From Branchiostoma floridae (Eukaryota; Chordata; Leptocardii; Amphioxiformes; Branchiostomatidae), in contig NC_049993.1 of assembly GCF_000003815.2 (NCBI RefSeq), positions 644,523-708,522 of the forward strand: a DNA stretch of 64,000 nt. The letters run 5' to 3'. Positions 22,601 through 30,917 of the stretch are shown piece after piece. The notes under the pieces are model-generated. The model saw only the letters and a list, made by a program, of their open reading frames with translations. It was not told where the DNA came from and searched no databases. Made by a program: the position numbers and the translations under genes. Within the stretch, counting starts at the first letter, position 1, and the number at the start of each line of letters is the position of its first letter.

Positions 22601-23466
22601 AGAGCTCTTCGGACTCTTATGAATGAATTTCTGCAGAAAATCATACAGAATGATGGTAGGTCCACAGGAACTTCTGTGTGATGCTATGTTTGTCATGTTT
22701 TATATGTTTGGGTTACTGAATTTCAAGAACTAATTTACATCGTTGTATCATACAAATGTAGATACCAATTATGAAAATTGTGTAAATAGAAATGGCAGAT
22801 GAAATGTTTTAAAATGCAAAATTAGCACATTCTTCTAGACGCAGATTCAAACTTGCATCCTACAACTCCACTCAGCTATTTGGGCATTGCCACTATCCAG
22901 CTGTCAGTCAGGCAGAGAAGCTTTGTGTTGTCCATAAGAAAAGCTTGTACTAAGTAAGGGAAGCTCAGTCGTCAATAAACATACCACAATGTTCCACAAA
23001 CTAAAGGCGGTTTGACATTTAATACTTTGTCCAAACTTGTTTATCAGGTACAAAATTTGAGATCCATAGGATCTGAGTGTAGATCACTGCATAACAGAAT
23101 ACTTGCAAACATAGTTACGAACAGAAACCATCATCTTGTTCATCAGTCTGCATGCCATATTGACTATTTGAAATCTTCGGACTGCAGACTGATTGGTTTG
23201 TGCTAAATAAGGCAAGCTCATTAATATTGATAAGCACCTCAGGTGCAATGTTAACAAGCAGGGTGATTAAGCAGGGGCAAATCTAAAGGAGTTTCTTTGC
23301 TATGGGTTGAGCTTGGCATATGAGAATGTGTTGTTTCCAGGTGAGACCCGTTGTTCCCTGTTGTGTTCCCACAGTTGGTGGCCATGACAGTAAGGAAGAT
23401 GCCGTGGCCTGTGTGGACCTGATGAAATGGCGCATCAAGGAGGACATCAGGAGCAGCAAGCTGTAA
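6395..23466 (+). CDS. REXO1: RNA exonuclease 1 homologue (REXO1), complete, 17 exons
   Basis: Exons by my reading: 6395-6485, 7363-9492, 11085-11248, 11657-11743, 12242-12358, 13045-13266, 13882-14016, 15112-15235, 16085-16210, 16987-17124, 18079-18192, 19360-19433, 19718-19822, 21256-21371, 22100-22238, 22535-22655, 23375-23466. All introns are GT-AG, every phase fits, and the total is 4095 bases (1364 residues plus stop; human REXO1 is about 1221). Order: CCCH zinc finger (residues ~13-30), disordered Ser/Lys-rich region with SHADLFG motif (~718), conserved helical region (~940-1110), zinc-binding CxxC...CxxxH module (~1114-1175), DEDDh exonuclease (~1200-1350). The family trims RNA 3' ends; REXO1 is nuclear and was found as an elongin A-binding protein. 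Introns are crowded with mobile elements, and intron 9 contains an assembly gap. Confidence 0.95.
6917..7225. mobile_element. TTAA-flanked inverted-repeat element in REXO1 intron 1
   Basis: The ends read GGGGCCCAGAGCGATTTTT and, on the other strand, GGGGACCCAGAGCGATTTTT, flanked by TGAA (6917-6920) and TTAA (7222-7225). A related sequence around 12507 lacks the insert and has a single TTAA. The interior shares ATCTTTGCTCAATGAAGGTC with the longer relative at 20205-21159 and carries a piece of the element type seen at 42003. TTAA targets are typical of piggyBac-like transposition. Confidence 0.8.
7363..9492 (+). CDS. REXO1: REXO1 exon 2: large disordered region
   Basis: This 2130-base exon encodes most of the Ser/Lys/Asp-rich linker. 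Near the start it has repeated short motifs LEYRPTPI / LGYRPTPI and MEYDPIMNY, which match the YxPTP and LEYDP motifs of vertebrate REXO1. Near the end [13 protein letters not shown] is nearly identical to the vertebrate motif. The middle is low in complexity and poorly conserved. It ends CATCAG/GTACAT in phase 1. The upstream ATG at 7272 is intronic. Confidence 0.9.
9510..9675. mobile_element. Fold-back element in REXO1 intron 2
   Basis: The arms read TATATGGTGTCATAATGCC at 9529 and its near-complement ending about 9660, with outer ends ATGACCCGCC / GGTGGGTCAT. No ORF. A solo arm of the same family lies at 25822-25880. The target duplication is unclear. Confidence 0.65.
9722..10073. mobile_element. 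CAG...CTG inverted-repeat element, copy 1
   Basis: It starts CAGGGCCCCAAATTC and ends GTATTTCGAGCCCTG. Flanks AGACT (9717-9721) and GGACT (10074-10078) look like an aged 5 bp duplication. The interior is packed with GGGTGCACC motifs near both ends. A close relative lies at 59872-60224 and a more distant one at 18254-18552. Confidence 0.75.
10768..11044. repeat. Inverted repeat with ~85 bp arms just before REXO1 exon 3
   Basis: Left arm 10768-10850 and right arm 10957-11044 are near-perfect reverse complements (both contain ACCCTGCTTTCTCAACTGTC on one strand), with a ~106 bp spacer. The right arm ends only 40 bases before the exon 3 acceptor, so the pre-mRNA could form a long hairpin over the branch-point region. 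Confidence 0.75.
12440..12570. repeat. Relative of the 6.85-7.28 kb sequence lacking the TTAA element
   Basis: Matches to the flanks at 6850-6920 and 7222-7275 include GGTTGTTGCGGAGG / CGTTGTTGCAGAGG, GAACAC and GACGGACAA...CTTTGGATG. Where the other copy has a 300 bp insert, this one has GAACACTTAAGAAA with one TTAA at 12507-12510. Confidence 0.65.
13519..13760 (+). repeat. (GT)n-rich microsatellite in REXO1 intron 6
   Basis: Long runs of TGTGTG, including a pure stretch of more than 30 bases near 13577-13608, mixed with GTGCGC and GTGAGTG. Such alternating purine-pyrimidine tracts can adopt Z-DNA. The ORFs seen over it on both strands are by-products of the repeat. Confidence 0.9.
14034..14420. 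mobile_element. Inverted-repeat element, AGGCCATGTTG family, in REXO1 intron 7
   Basis: Left end AAGGCCATGTTGATTTCATT and right end complementing CAGGCCATGTTGTTTTCATT. Relatives by both ends and interior (GCAGCTGCTTTGTA-like core) lie at 16590-16905, 28862-29220 and about 49480-49755. Confidence 0.65.
15312..16084 (+). repeat. Minisatellite (~22 bp unit) ending at the exon 9 acceptor of REXO1
   Basis: The unit is close to TGTGTCCTGAATATGCCCTG. The array runs 15312-15596, is interrupted by a 428 bp DNA element, and resumes at 16025 up to the splice acceptor TGTATGTGTCCTGCAG at 16084. The last unit therefore supplies the acceptor of exon 9. Confidence 0.8.
15597..16024. mobile_element. DNA element with GGGCTGGGTACCGGTA ends inside the minisatellite
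   Basis: Both ends read GGGCTGGGTACCGGTA on opposite strands, with a TA on each side. The subterminal region repeats CAGGTCC and CCGGTTC. No ORF. A second copy starts at 63938 and runs off the window. Confidence 0.8.
16490..16589. other. Assembly gap (100 N)
   Basis: Exactly 100 N within REXO1 intron 9, the usual placeholder for a gap of unknown size. No coding sequence is missing, since exons 9 and 10 join in phase. Confidence 0.98.
16590..16905. mobile_element. Partial AGGCCATGTTG-family element beside the gap
   Basis: It shares CAATAGACTCTT, the TTTACAGCTTCTTGT core and the right end ATAATGGAATCAACATGGC with the copies at 14034, 28862 and 49480. The left end is probably lost in the gap. 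Confidence 0.5.
16987..19433 (+). CDS. REXO1: REXO1 exons 10-12: helical segment and zinc module
   Basis: Exons 16987-17124, 18079-18192 and 19360-19433. Exon 10 reads [16 protein letters not shown], a strongly conserved stretch before the zinc module. Exon 11 gives C-x2-C (CARCGKQF) and C-x3-H (ECVYHHG). Exon 12 gives RYTCC and GCCTGE, completing the Cys pattern that precedes the exonuclease fold in the REXO1/REXO3 family. Intron phases are 1, 1, 1 and then 0. Confidence 0.9.
18254..18552. mobile_element. CAG...CTG inverted-repeat element, copy 2
   Basis: It starts CAGGGCTCGAAATAC, ends GTATTTCGAGTCCTG, and is flanked by a perfect 5 bp duplication GAATC (18249-18253, 18553-18557). The subterminal motif is TGCAGGT, where the other copies have GGGTGCACC. 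It lies in REXO1 intron 11. Confidence 0.8.
19718..23466 (+). CDS. REXO1: REXO1 exons 13-17: DEDDh exonuclease domain
   Basis: Exo I is FALDCEM (Asp1206 and Glu1208) at the end of exon 13. Exo II is [11 protein letters not shown] (Asp1289) at the end of exon 15. Exo III is HDSKEDA (His1338 and Asp1343, the H-x4-D form that defines DEDDh enzymes) in exon 17. All catalytic residues are present, so the enzyme should be active. The stop codon is at 23464-23466. Confidence 0.95.
20205..21159. mobile_element. 955 bp TTAA-flanked inverted-repeat element in REXO1 intron 13
   Basis: Left end TTAAAGGCGCCCAGAGCAG and right end complementing TTAAAGGCACCCAGAGCAA, with TTAA at both borders (20205-20208, 21156-21159). 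It is the longer relative of the element at 6917. The interior has GAGTATAAATA direct and inverted repeats around 20710-20770 and no transposase ORF. Confidence 0.8.
21441..22087 (+). repeat. 43 bp minisatellite leading into the exon 15 acceptor of REXO1
   Basis: About 15 units with CTCCCCTGTATGTTCATTTA followed by CCTGTACCTAACC and TTTGCTGGT. The true acceptor, TGTCCCCTGTAG then GTTCAG at 22100, aligns with the unit over CCCCTGTA-GTTCA. Nearly all units read TATG where the functional site reads TAGG; one at about 22048-22056 reads CCATGTAGGTAC. Confidence 0.85.
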
Positions 23467-24160
23467 ACCTTTATCCAACCAACACTTCAAATAACTCAGA
23501 CTTACCCACACTTCTGGCTGACACAGAATGGACCTGTCTGTTGCTATTTCTGGAATGTGAAGCTGAAGTCATGTGACTGCAGCAGTGGTTGGCAGGTGCC
23601 AGATCACCTGTGTGTGGTGGAATGTGCTGGGATGTGTGCAGCCTTCTACGCTCTGTTGCTGCAGTCACATGATTGAATCAAAATATTTGCAAGAAAAAGA
23701 AAATACAGACCTTTTTAAGAACAACTAGAATACAGCTGCTCGTCAATTTTGCAAACATTACACTCTATACTATGAAATTTCTGCCAGGCTGGATAAGTAT
23801 CCCATGATGGATAAGTAGATCTTCCACAGCCAGCAACTCTCAAACTCTCACCCCATTACTACATGTACCCCCATCCCCCCTCTCTCCAGACACACACACA
23901 CACAGCCGACTCAGATTTTGTTGAAAGTCTTGTCTATGGTACATTCTTTCTGGTTTGAGTTGTTTGATGACATTGTTCTGCACACAGCTAACATAGTATT
24001 ACATGTACTTTTACAGTCAATCTGGCTCACAGAGTACAGAACCTACTAACAGAACAGTACAGTATGGAAATGTTCCATTAATTCTACTGAAAGGATTTTT
24101 ATTGCACCAATAAGACTTTCCTTCAGTAATACCGCTCCTTTTCCTGTATAAGCAATTGAT

Positions 24161-24166
24161 AATAAA
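24161..24166 (+). terminator. REXO1: Probable REXO1 poly(A) signal
   Basis: AATAAA about 695 bases after the stop codon, followed by an AT-rich stretch. It would give a 3' UTR of about 720 bases. Later AATAAA-like hexamers (about 24283) could be alternatives. Confidence 0.5.
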
Positions 24167-24185
24167 AATTTGAAAAATGAAATCA

Positions 24186-25097
24186 ATTCACACATTTTAT
24201 GGTTACTTGAATGTGATGCAGAGATACCTTTTCTTACTAATATAACATTCTAGAATCTGTTAGTCTGGGAGTTAGTTATACCAAATAAACTCATCCTCAC
24301 TGGTGTACAGTCTGGAGATCTTTGTTTCTCAGATGTTTTAGTTTGAACAGTGTGGACAAAAGTGCCGAGGTGAATCCCCCCCCCTCCAATCTTACTGTTC
24401 TGTACTTGGTGTTGACAGTGACAGTACATTGCCCTCAACTTATATATTATACATGTGCCACTATTTGGAAGTTTCCAAGGCCCTGTACACAGAAAAACGG
24501 TTGCCTGTCCACGAACATAATTGCCAGAATATGCATGAACATGTATGCATGGTCCTACATTGTAACAAGAAGAACTTTATTGCACGACAATTGTACATGA
24601 TACGATGTATGGCAACAACTAATTCACACAGTACAAAATAGATGCATAGAATAAAACTTAACATCCTAATTAACATAACGATAAGGGCTAATACAAGTCT
24701 TTGATATAGTGTTACAATTGAGTTGGGCTAATCATGAGTTTCAGTATTCTTTCTATGATAGCAAAGCAGTCTTTGCTATATTTGACTATCTTTGCATTAT
24801 GGGAGTTGTGACATTTACAGATATACACAAATCTGTAGCATCAAGTCTCTTTAATCGTTTGTACTTCATTCGAGAAATGTGACTAGCTCATTACACAAAT
24901 TAGCATCATTCATTCCATTATAAAGTGGGCAGAATGGACAGAACCTTTGGTCAGGGGCTACATTGTAGTATCTGCCTGTGTCAATGTTCTATGTATGGCT
25001 ACTGATTCTTTATAATAACTGAGTTATTGCTTTTCGAATTTCAAAATTATCTATATCATAAATGTATAATTGGCGAACAATAGCGTTGACCACTATC
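24186..25097. other. Intergenic DNA, no gene recognised
   Basis: Short ORFs only. I see no domain or repeat that I can name before the minisatellite at 25098. Confidence 0.4.
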
Positions 25098-25590
25098 AGA
25101 ATAAGAGACGAACAGGATATTAGCCAATCAGATGGAGAGGTACACAGGACATTGAACAATCAGAAGGAGAGATACACGACGTAAGGCTAGCTAATCAGAA
25201 GGAGAGATACACAGGACAGTGGGCCAATCAGATGGAGAGATACACAGGGCATTAGCCAATCAGAAGGATAGGTACACAGGACATCAGCCAATAAGAAGGA
25301 GAGATACACAGGACATTAGCCAATCAGAACGTGAGATACACAGGGCATTGAGCAATCAGATGGAGAGGTACACAGGACATTATACAATCAGAAGGAGAGG
25401 TACACAGGAAATTAGCCAATCAGAATAAGACAAACAGGACATTAGCTAATCATGATCAGATGGAGGATATCAGCCAATAAGAAGGAGAAGTACACATGGC
25501 ATTGAGCAATCAGATGGAGAGGTACACAGGACATTAGCCAATTAGAAGGAGAGGTACACAGGACATTGAACAATCAGAAGGAGAGATGCG
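25098..25590 (+). repeat. ~33 bp minisatellite carrying CCAAT boxes
   Basis: About 15 units of GAGATACACAGGACATTAGC followed by CAATCAGAAGGA. Around eight keep CCAAT (as CCAATCAG, CCAATAAG or CCAATTAG), the NF-Y core; the others have AACAATCAG, GCTAATCAG or similar. It lies about 2 kb upstream of the dynein light chain gene. Confidence 0.85.
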
Positions 25591-25821
25591 TATCTGCAGA
25601 GTAGAGTACATTTTAAAAACGATTTGACTTGCCTATGCTATAAATATAATGTCGCAAAATATTGTGAATTTGGGCTAGGCTTCTAATATACCAAAAGCAC
25701 AAATGAAAAATATCAACTGCATTTGTAGAAAAAACGGAGAACTGTGTTTACATGCACTAGTGTCATACAGGAATTTGTATCTCTTATACATGTATGTGCC
25801 AGTTTCGATAGATAAAATAAT

Positions 25822-25880
25822 AGCGTTAATGTCCCACCTGTTACACGGTGTCATAACTCATGGTCCTTTGCTATAACTAG
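25822..25880. repeat. Solo arm of the 9510-9675 fold-back family
   Basis: GTTAATGTCCCACCTG, then GGTGTCATAACTCATGGTCCTTTGC, parallels one arm of the element at 9510-9675. No second arm follows. Confidence 0.5.
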
Positions 25881-26314
25881 TAATAATTGCCAAGAATTAA
25901 CTTTCTGAAATTATGAAATATATCGCCATGACATATACATCGTTATTGTAGATATTGATATTTATCAATAAATAGCTTCTAAACCTTTACAATTATGTTT
26001 AATTTTTACAGGATATTTTAACCTGATTTCACGAACCAAGTTTCCAATGACAATGCAATATCATTCCAAGCACATAGATTTGTGTAATATACAATCATGA
26101 AGATCCATCCACAGCTTCTCGAGTTCTGCCGATAACATACATACACGTCTACACCACAAACAAACAAACAAACAAACAAACATCTACTCCACCATGGCAC
26201 AACCAAAAACGTACACCGTGACCTTCGTGGCGACATTTCTTTCCGCTTCCACATAAGAACGTGATACATTCCGTTCGATAGAAAAATTCCACTAAATTCC
26301 TGGAGGAGATGACG

Positions 26315-26528
26315 TTAACGATAGTTCACCTTTATCCGCAGGGTGTCCTATATCCACCGTATTTAACAATAGGATATCTAGGGATAACAAGCCGACGGTT
26401 TCAAACTGCAATTTTTCTTAAATACTGCAGTTTGAAACCCCCGTCCGTCGACGTGACATCCCTGAATACCCCACTTTTAAATAGTACGGATAAAGGTCAC
26501 TCCGTGGATAAAGGTGAACTAACGTTAA
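26315..26528. mobile_element. TTAA-flanked inverted-repeat element (TAGTTCACC family)
   Basis: Ends read TTAACGATAGTTCACCTTTA and, on the other strand, TTAACGTTAGTTCACCTTTA, so TTAA bounds both sides (26315-26318, 26525-26528). An internal inverted repeat GTTTCAAACTGCA / TGCAGTTTGAAAC lies in the middle. A solo arm lies at about 58766-58815 in the dioxygenase gene. Confidence 0.75.
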
Positions 26529-26879
26529 CCAGAACCGTGTATAAATACAAAACGCATGTGAATATGTCCTCCCGGCGTTAACATGTCCACCAGCCAGTTT
26601 AGCGAAGCGACTGACAAAACGTACCAACCAGCCGGAGTCTCTGCTTACAGAGTAGTCCGACCGGTCCACTGTTTAACACAGATGGACTCTTCCAGTGTTA
26701 CAGGATTTGCCGCAATTTACCGGAGTTTTGATACCTGGCTCTATCTCATTTGTGTCTGGGGAATTTCGGAAATATTCCCCGCCCAAACACCAGTTACTTA
26801 AGGACTATGCGCGGATTAGCTTAAATCCCTCATAACAGCACGGCTCTGGCGGGTGAATGTTCACCTAACCAGGGTCACC

Positions 26880-27080
26880 ATGGCGACGCAGACGATACGA
26901 GACACGAACAATTATCTGGGCGGTGCACCGTGCCGCAGTGAAAACATCGCCGATCAACGTTTACTTTCTTCGTCCCCGCACGCCGCTGACGTGCTGGGAT
27001 TACCTTTTGACAGCCTATCGGGACGGATAAACTATAATACTGAGGGATCAGGGCAGGCTCAGGGCTTCATTTGGCACCAG
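26880..27080 (+). CDS. Possible coding exon upstream of the dynein light chain gene, unassigned
   Basis: The ATG in GTCACCATGG opens 67 clean codons ending CACCAG/GTGAGA, a strong donor, in phase 0. GC content is raised. It cannot be spliced in frame to the Tctex1 exon, whose only usable acceptor (27608) would need phase 2, and other acceptors just upstream reach a stop at once. It may be an exon of a different transcript, a first exon with a short upstream ORF, or chance. I do not recognise the protein. Confidence 0.3.
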
Positions 27081-27609
27081 GTGAGACTTCATACAAACAC
27101 TTTTGTTTTCTGACACTGAATAGAACACCGAGAAGTCTGACTGGCCGTCGCTTGACATCCACAGACAACATTGTATACCGGACAAGGGAGGAGCTGACTT
27201 GATGTCTTTTAACACCTCCTTACGAAACAATACAGCTGTAATCACAATTTGTGTCTACCACACTTTTCTGTGTGAGGGGTGTTGTAAAGCCAATATCCCA
27301 GAGTAGCCTCTACCACTGTACCAGGCTTCGCAGGACGGTGGTCTAATTGTAGAAATTGGACAGGTAGAATCATACTTCATTACTTGCAGTGCAATAGGGG
27401 AGTCAACCGGCCAGAACAATCATTTCCTCACTACGTAGGTCGCAAACTGTTCCCTAGTACTCCCCTGGCCGGCTTACCTCTATCTGTTCCATTTCTATGG
27501 TTGTCCCAGCGATCTATGGAGTCTGGTAGAGACTAATTCCGAGAACACTTTCGTCCACAGGTGCTCACAGGTTGATCACACCTGATTTCCCCCACCTAAC
27601 CTGCCCAGC

Positions 27610-29467
27610 ATGTCCAGTCTCCGGCCCGATATCTACACTCTAACAACTCTCCGGAAGCTGTCGGCATCGTCCGTGCGGACTCACGCCTCCAGTACGCAGT
27701 CATCTGGCCGCGGGGCCGCACCGACTGCAGACGGGCGCCGAACTCAGGTCATCGTCGAAAACACGTACAGAACGGAGCCTGATGCCAAATTCCCCGTGCG
27801 GAAGGTTCGGGAGATCATCAAAGACGTGTTGGAGTCACGACTGGAAGAAGAGCGCTACAAACCTGAAGAAAGCAACGAACTAGCCAAGGAACTGACTGAG
27901 GTGGGAGTCACTACATGTTGTATGTTTCATAACATTGTTCTACGCAATGTCTAGAATAACTATCAACTAGCTGGGCGGAGAGTGGGTGGAGTTGGCACAA
28001 ACACGGCCTGTCTGCTTCATTAAAAGGCCATTCATCATAAAATGACTGTCTTTTGTCTGCATGGCGATGTGATGAGCTGTAATTAACAAGCCAGGCCCCG
28101 GGCTACATTACTATCAGAATACACTTACGAGTTTGTTATTACAGTACTATATGGTGATTGATTGGGTGATTAGTTTCTGTATCCCTACAGTTGAAATAAC
28201 GTGGGTTAAGTAAACTTTCTTTTTTAGATTCAATCCCTATTATAGAGTTTCCCCCTTGTTTTGATGTGGTAGACATGTGTTCACCGCTGCAACACCCAAT
28301 AACTTATGGACCATTCAGTTCCTCACTATGGTCTGCAATTATGATTTTTCAATAAAGGTTTAAAAAAATGGTCTGCAATAAATATGAGGCGTATGTACAA
28401 GTCCGTATGACTTCGGTATTAACGTTTTTGCTTATTAATAGGTAAAATTTGCGGAAATAATTGTTTTTGCTTTGATCCATCAATGTGCAGCTGGGTTAAA
28501 TAACCGAAAATACTCCTTGGCCCCAAACTTCACTCTGCTTTTATTTGGGTGACATTATCACCCATATGTCACAGGGGCAGTAGCCCTGCCCAGTAAAGCT
28601 TAGGTCACATTTCCGAACCGGGGCCCGGCCGAGCAGCTTTCGGGAGCGAAAAGAATGATATAAAATACATCAAAATACACAAAATATCAAAATAAGTTTC
28701 ATGGGCATGATTTGTGTATGTTTCTAGGTATACATTATAATTTTTCGTTTCTTAAACCATCCTGGCCGGACCCTGGTTTGGAAATGTGACCTAAGCCTAA
28801 CAGGGCGCTTTAATTGGTTAATGCAAGATCATGACCTAATCTGCAACATTTGTATCTAAATTTAGTAAAGTCGTGTTGATTTGATTATATAGATGACATC
28901 CCCTGGGAATCCAATAACTGATGGGAGCTTGCGAATAGATTTCTAAAAAGTTTTACCATGCAAAAAAGTTGCCTTTATTATGAAATCTAAATTCAGGTCA
29001 GGAATGTTGAACGTATGACTGAACACACAGAACATACTATACTGAACAATAGATTCTTTTTTTACATCGTCTTTGGCCTTACATATGCTTATTTTGAAGC
29101 TGCTTTGTATCATTTATAGTATGGTTGAAAACGTATTATTTCATTTTTTGGAAAACTTGGCGGCCGAAAATCGCTGTGCGCGCGGATGTTATCTATATAA
29201 TCAAACCGACATTTACCACTTTTGTTCCAGTTCTTTATTTGCGTCGGTGTTTCTGTTGTGCAGGTGATAAAGGAGCGAGTGAAGGCCTTGCGGGTGCCCA
29301 GGTACAAGCTGGTGTGTTTTGTCCAGCTGGGCACAGGGAAGAAGTCCGAGGTACAAGTCTCGAGCCAGTGTATCTGGAACCCAGACATAGACACTTACGC
29401 GGACTTCACCTTCAGAAACCACCACATGTTTGCGGTAGGGATAGTCTGGGGGATGTACTATGAATAG
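27610..29467 (+). CDS. Tctex1-type dynein light chain (DYNLT4/5-like), two exons
   Basis: Exons 27610-27900 and 29264-29467, joined in phase 0 (GACTGAG/GTGGGA and TTGTGCAG/GTGATA), give 164 residues. Residues ~50-164 form the Tctex1 domain: NTYRTEP, FPVRKV and later VPRYKLVCFVQLG, CIWNP and the terminal FAVGIVWGMYYE, which match the end of human DYNLT5 (TCTEX1D1) in pattern. The first ~48 residues are Ser/Thr/Arg-rich and disordered. The family dimerises and binds dynein intermediate chains, linking cytoplasmic or ciliary dynein to cargo. I cannot separate DYNLT4 from DYNLT5. The start is the first in-frame ATG after a stop at 27583; a coding exon further upstream is possible. Confidence 0.85.
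28862..29220. mobile_element. AGGCCATGTTG-family inverted-repeat element in the dynein light chain intron
   Basis: Left arm GTTGATTTGATTATATAGAT and right arm ATCTATATAATCAAACCGAC are near complements at the ends of about 350 bases, with the family core GAAGCTGCTTTGTAT at 29096. It ends some 45 bases before the exon 2 acceptor. Confidence 0.6.
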
Positions 29468-29571
29468 TTATGTAAAACGGTGACGAGAAGGTTGCTAGTG
29501 TGTTTTCGGTTGTGCTATGGAGGAGTGGCTGTGGACGTACATGTATGTGGAGATAACTAAAAAAGCTGTAT

Positions 29572-29577
29572 ATTAAA
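29572..29577 (+). terminator. Probable poly(A) signal of the dynein light chain gene
   Basis: ATTAAA about 105 bases after the stop codon, the most common variant of AATAAA. Confidence 0.45.
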
Positions 29578-29635
29578 TCTTGAATCTCAGTTTATCTGAC
29601 TGGTAGATGGGTGTGAGTCGAGGAGACAAAGGTTT

Positions 29636-30290
29636 GAATGAATGAATGAATGAATGAATGAATGAAGACCTTTATTGTACATTCATACCCACTGGGTTTA
29701 GTACAGGTCACAACCAATGATACAACATGATACAATGATACAATGAATCTACACTACTTAAGGATCGTATTCTACTGCGTACATTCGGCTTCTTCTCGTT
29801 TCTTTGTGATATTGAAAATGTAAGAACAGATATGCTTTATAAGTAAAGGTTTGTCTAGATTCATAAGGAATATAAATTTGTCTATATTACTTAGTTGTAT
29901 GAAGTGGGGGGACATGGATTCTATTAGTCTGTAGAGTTCAGCTCTCTCTTTCTTGTACAAACTACATTCTACTACAAAATGATGTTCGTCTTCTAACTTA
30001 TCTAGATTGCAGTATCTACATATTCGTTGTTCTAGAGGAGTGCGGTTATGTCTTCCGGTTTCGATGACGGGCATCGTCGCTGCTTCCTGTGGCGCTGCAG
30101 CCGAACTTGTATGTTTTGTGTGATGAAAACTTTGTATGTACCTGGTTACAAACAAACATATCAATTTCTTTTGTTCTGTGTCACGTCCACTGTGTTGTTG
30201 GCTATTTGGTAACTTGTTTGAGATATATCCAGGGCTATCTAACATGTTACGGTCCTGTTTGAGATGTATTTTTCTGGCAAAATAAAATTA
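29636..30290 (-). mobile_element. 5'-truncated LINE 3' end with (ATTC)n tail
   Basis: A minus-strand ORF (30245-29772, 157 codons) ends a LINE polyprotein. CRYCNLDKLEDEHHFVVECS is the Cys/His C-terminal knuckle (C-x2-C...H-x4-C type) found after the reverse transcriptase in many non-LTR elements. Downstream, CAATAAAGGTCTT is followed by seven ATTC-type repeats (29636-29667), a normal LINE 3' tail. The 5' part is missing. Confidence 0.8.
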
Positions 30291-30747
30291 TCTAAACCTG
30301 AACTTAAATTTGTTCTGATGTCATCGGAAGTTGTACAATATACCTTCACGTTACACTTTGTTTATCTTATTCCGCCCAGACGTTTTATACCTCATCTCTC
30401 TTGAAAAGCAGAACACTCTTCTTTCTACCAAAAGTTGATCTGAATAAACTCAAACCGTCTTGGCACAAAAATGTTCAAACTACATGGTCGATGGAAAGAC
30501 TGTCACGAAGAAGGGAGTTGCCCAAGAAGATAGAGGAAGAGCATACTGTAACAGTATCTTAAGATGGGAGTCATTGCAACTAATCATAACATGGTCGAGG
30601 GAGAGGCCAGAGTCCAAAAAGGTTAGACCCTTTAGCCGGCTCTGCGAGTCAGGATATTTGGGGGCTTATAATGTGTGTTCAAAATTCATTTTAGCTCTAT
30701 CTTTTGTTGTGGACTATCTCTGGTTGCTCATTTTAGCCTATAATTAT

Positions 30748-30917
30748 ACCCTACGGTGCCTTAGAGATAGTATCAAAGCTGGCCAAGGTGTTTAGCGGCA
30801 CTTAGATGGTATCAAAGCCGGCAAAGGAGTATAGCCGACCAAAGGGAGTCAAACGGGCACCAAGGCCGGCTATACTCCTTGGCCAGCTTTGATACTATCT
30901 CTAAGGCACCGTAGGGT
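30748..30917. repeat. Hairpin element with 41 bp perfect arms
   Basis: The arms 30748-30788 and 30877-30917 are exact reverse complements (outer end ACCCTACGGTGCC). The loop of about 88 bases holds a third partial copy, GGTATCAAAGCCGGC. Perfect arms imply a young or actively homogenised element. I see no clear target duplication. Confidence 0.8.

Noticed and set aside
25098..25590. Possible CRISPR array (regular ~33 bp repeats)
   Set aside because: Units are contiguous with no unique spacers, and the genome is animal. It is a minisatellite.
26880..27612. Joining the 26880 exon to the Tctex1 exon as one protein
   Set aside because: The exon ends in phase 0 while the acceptor at 27608 needs phase 2, and nearer acceptors run into stops.
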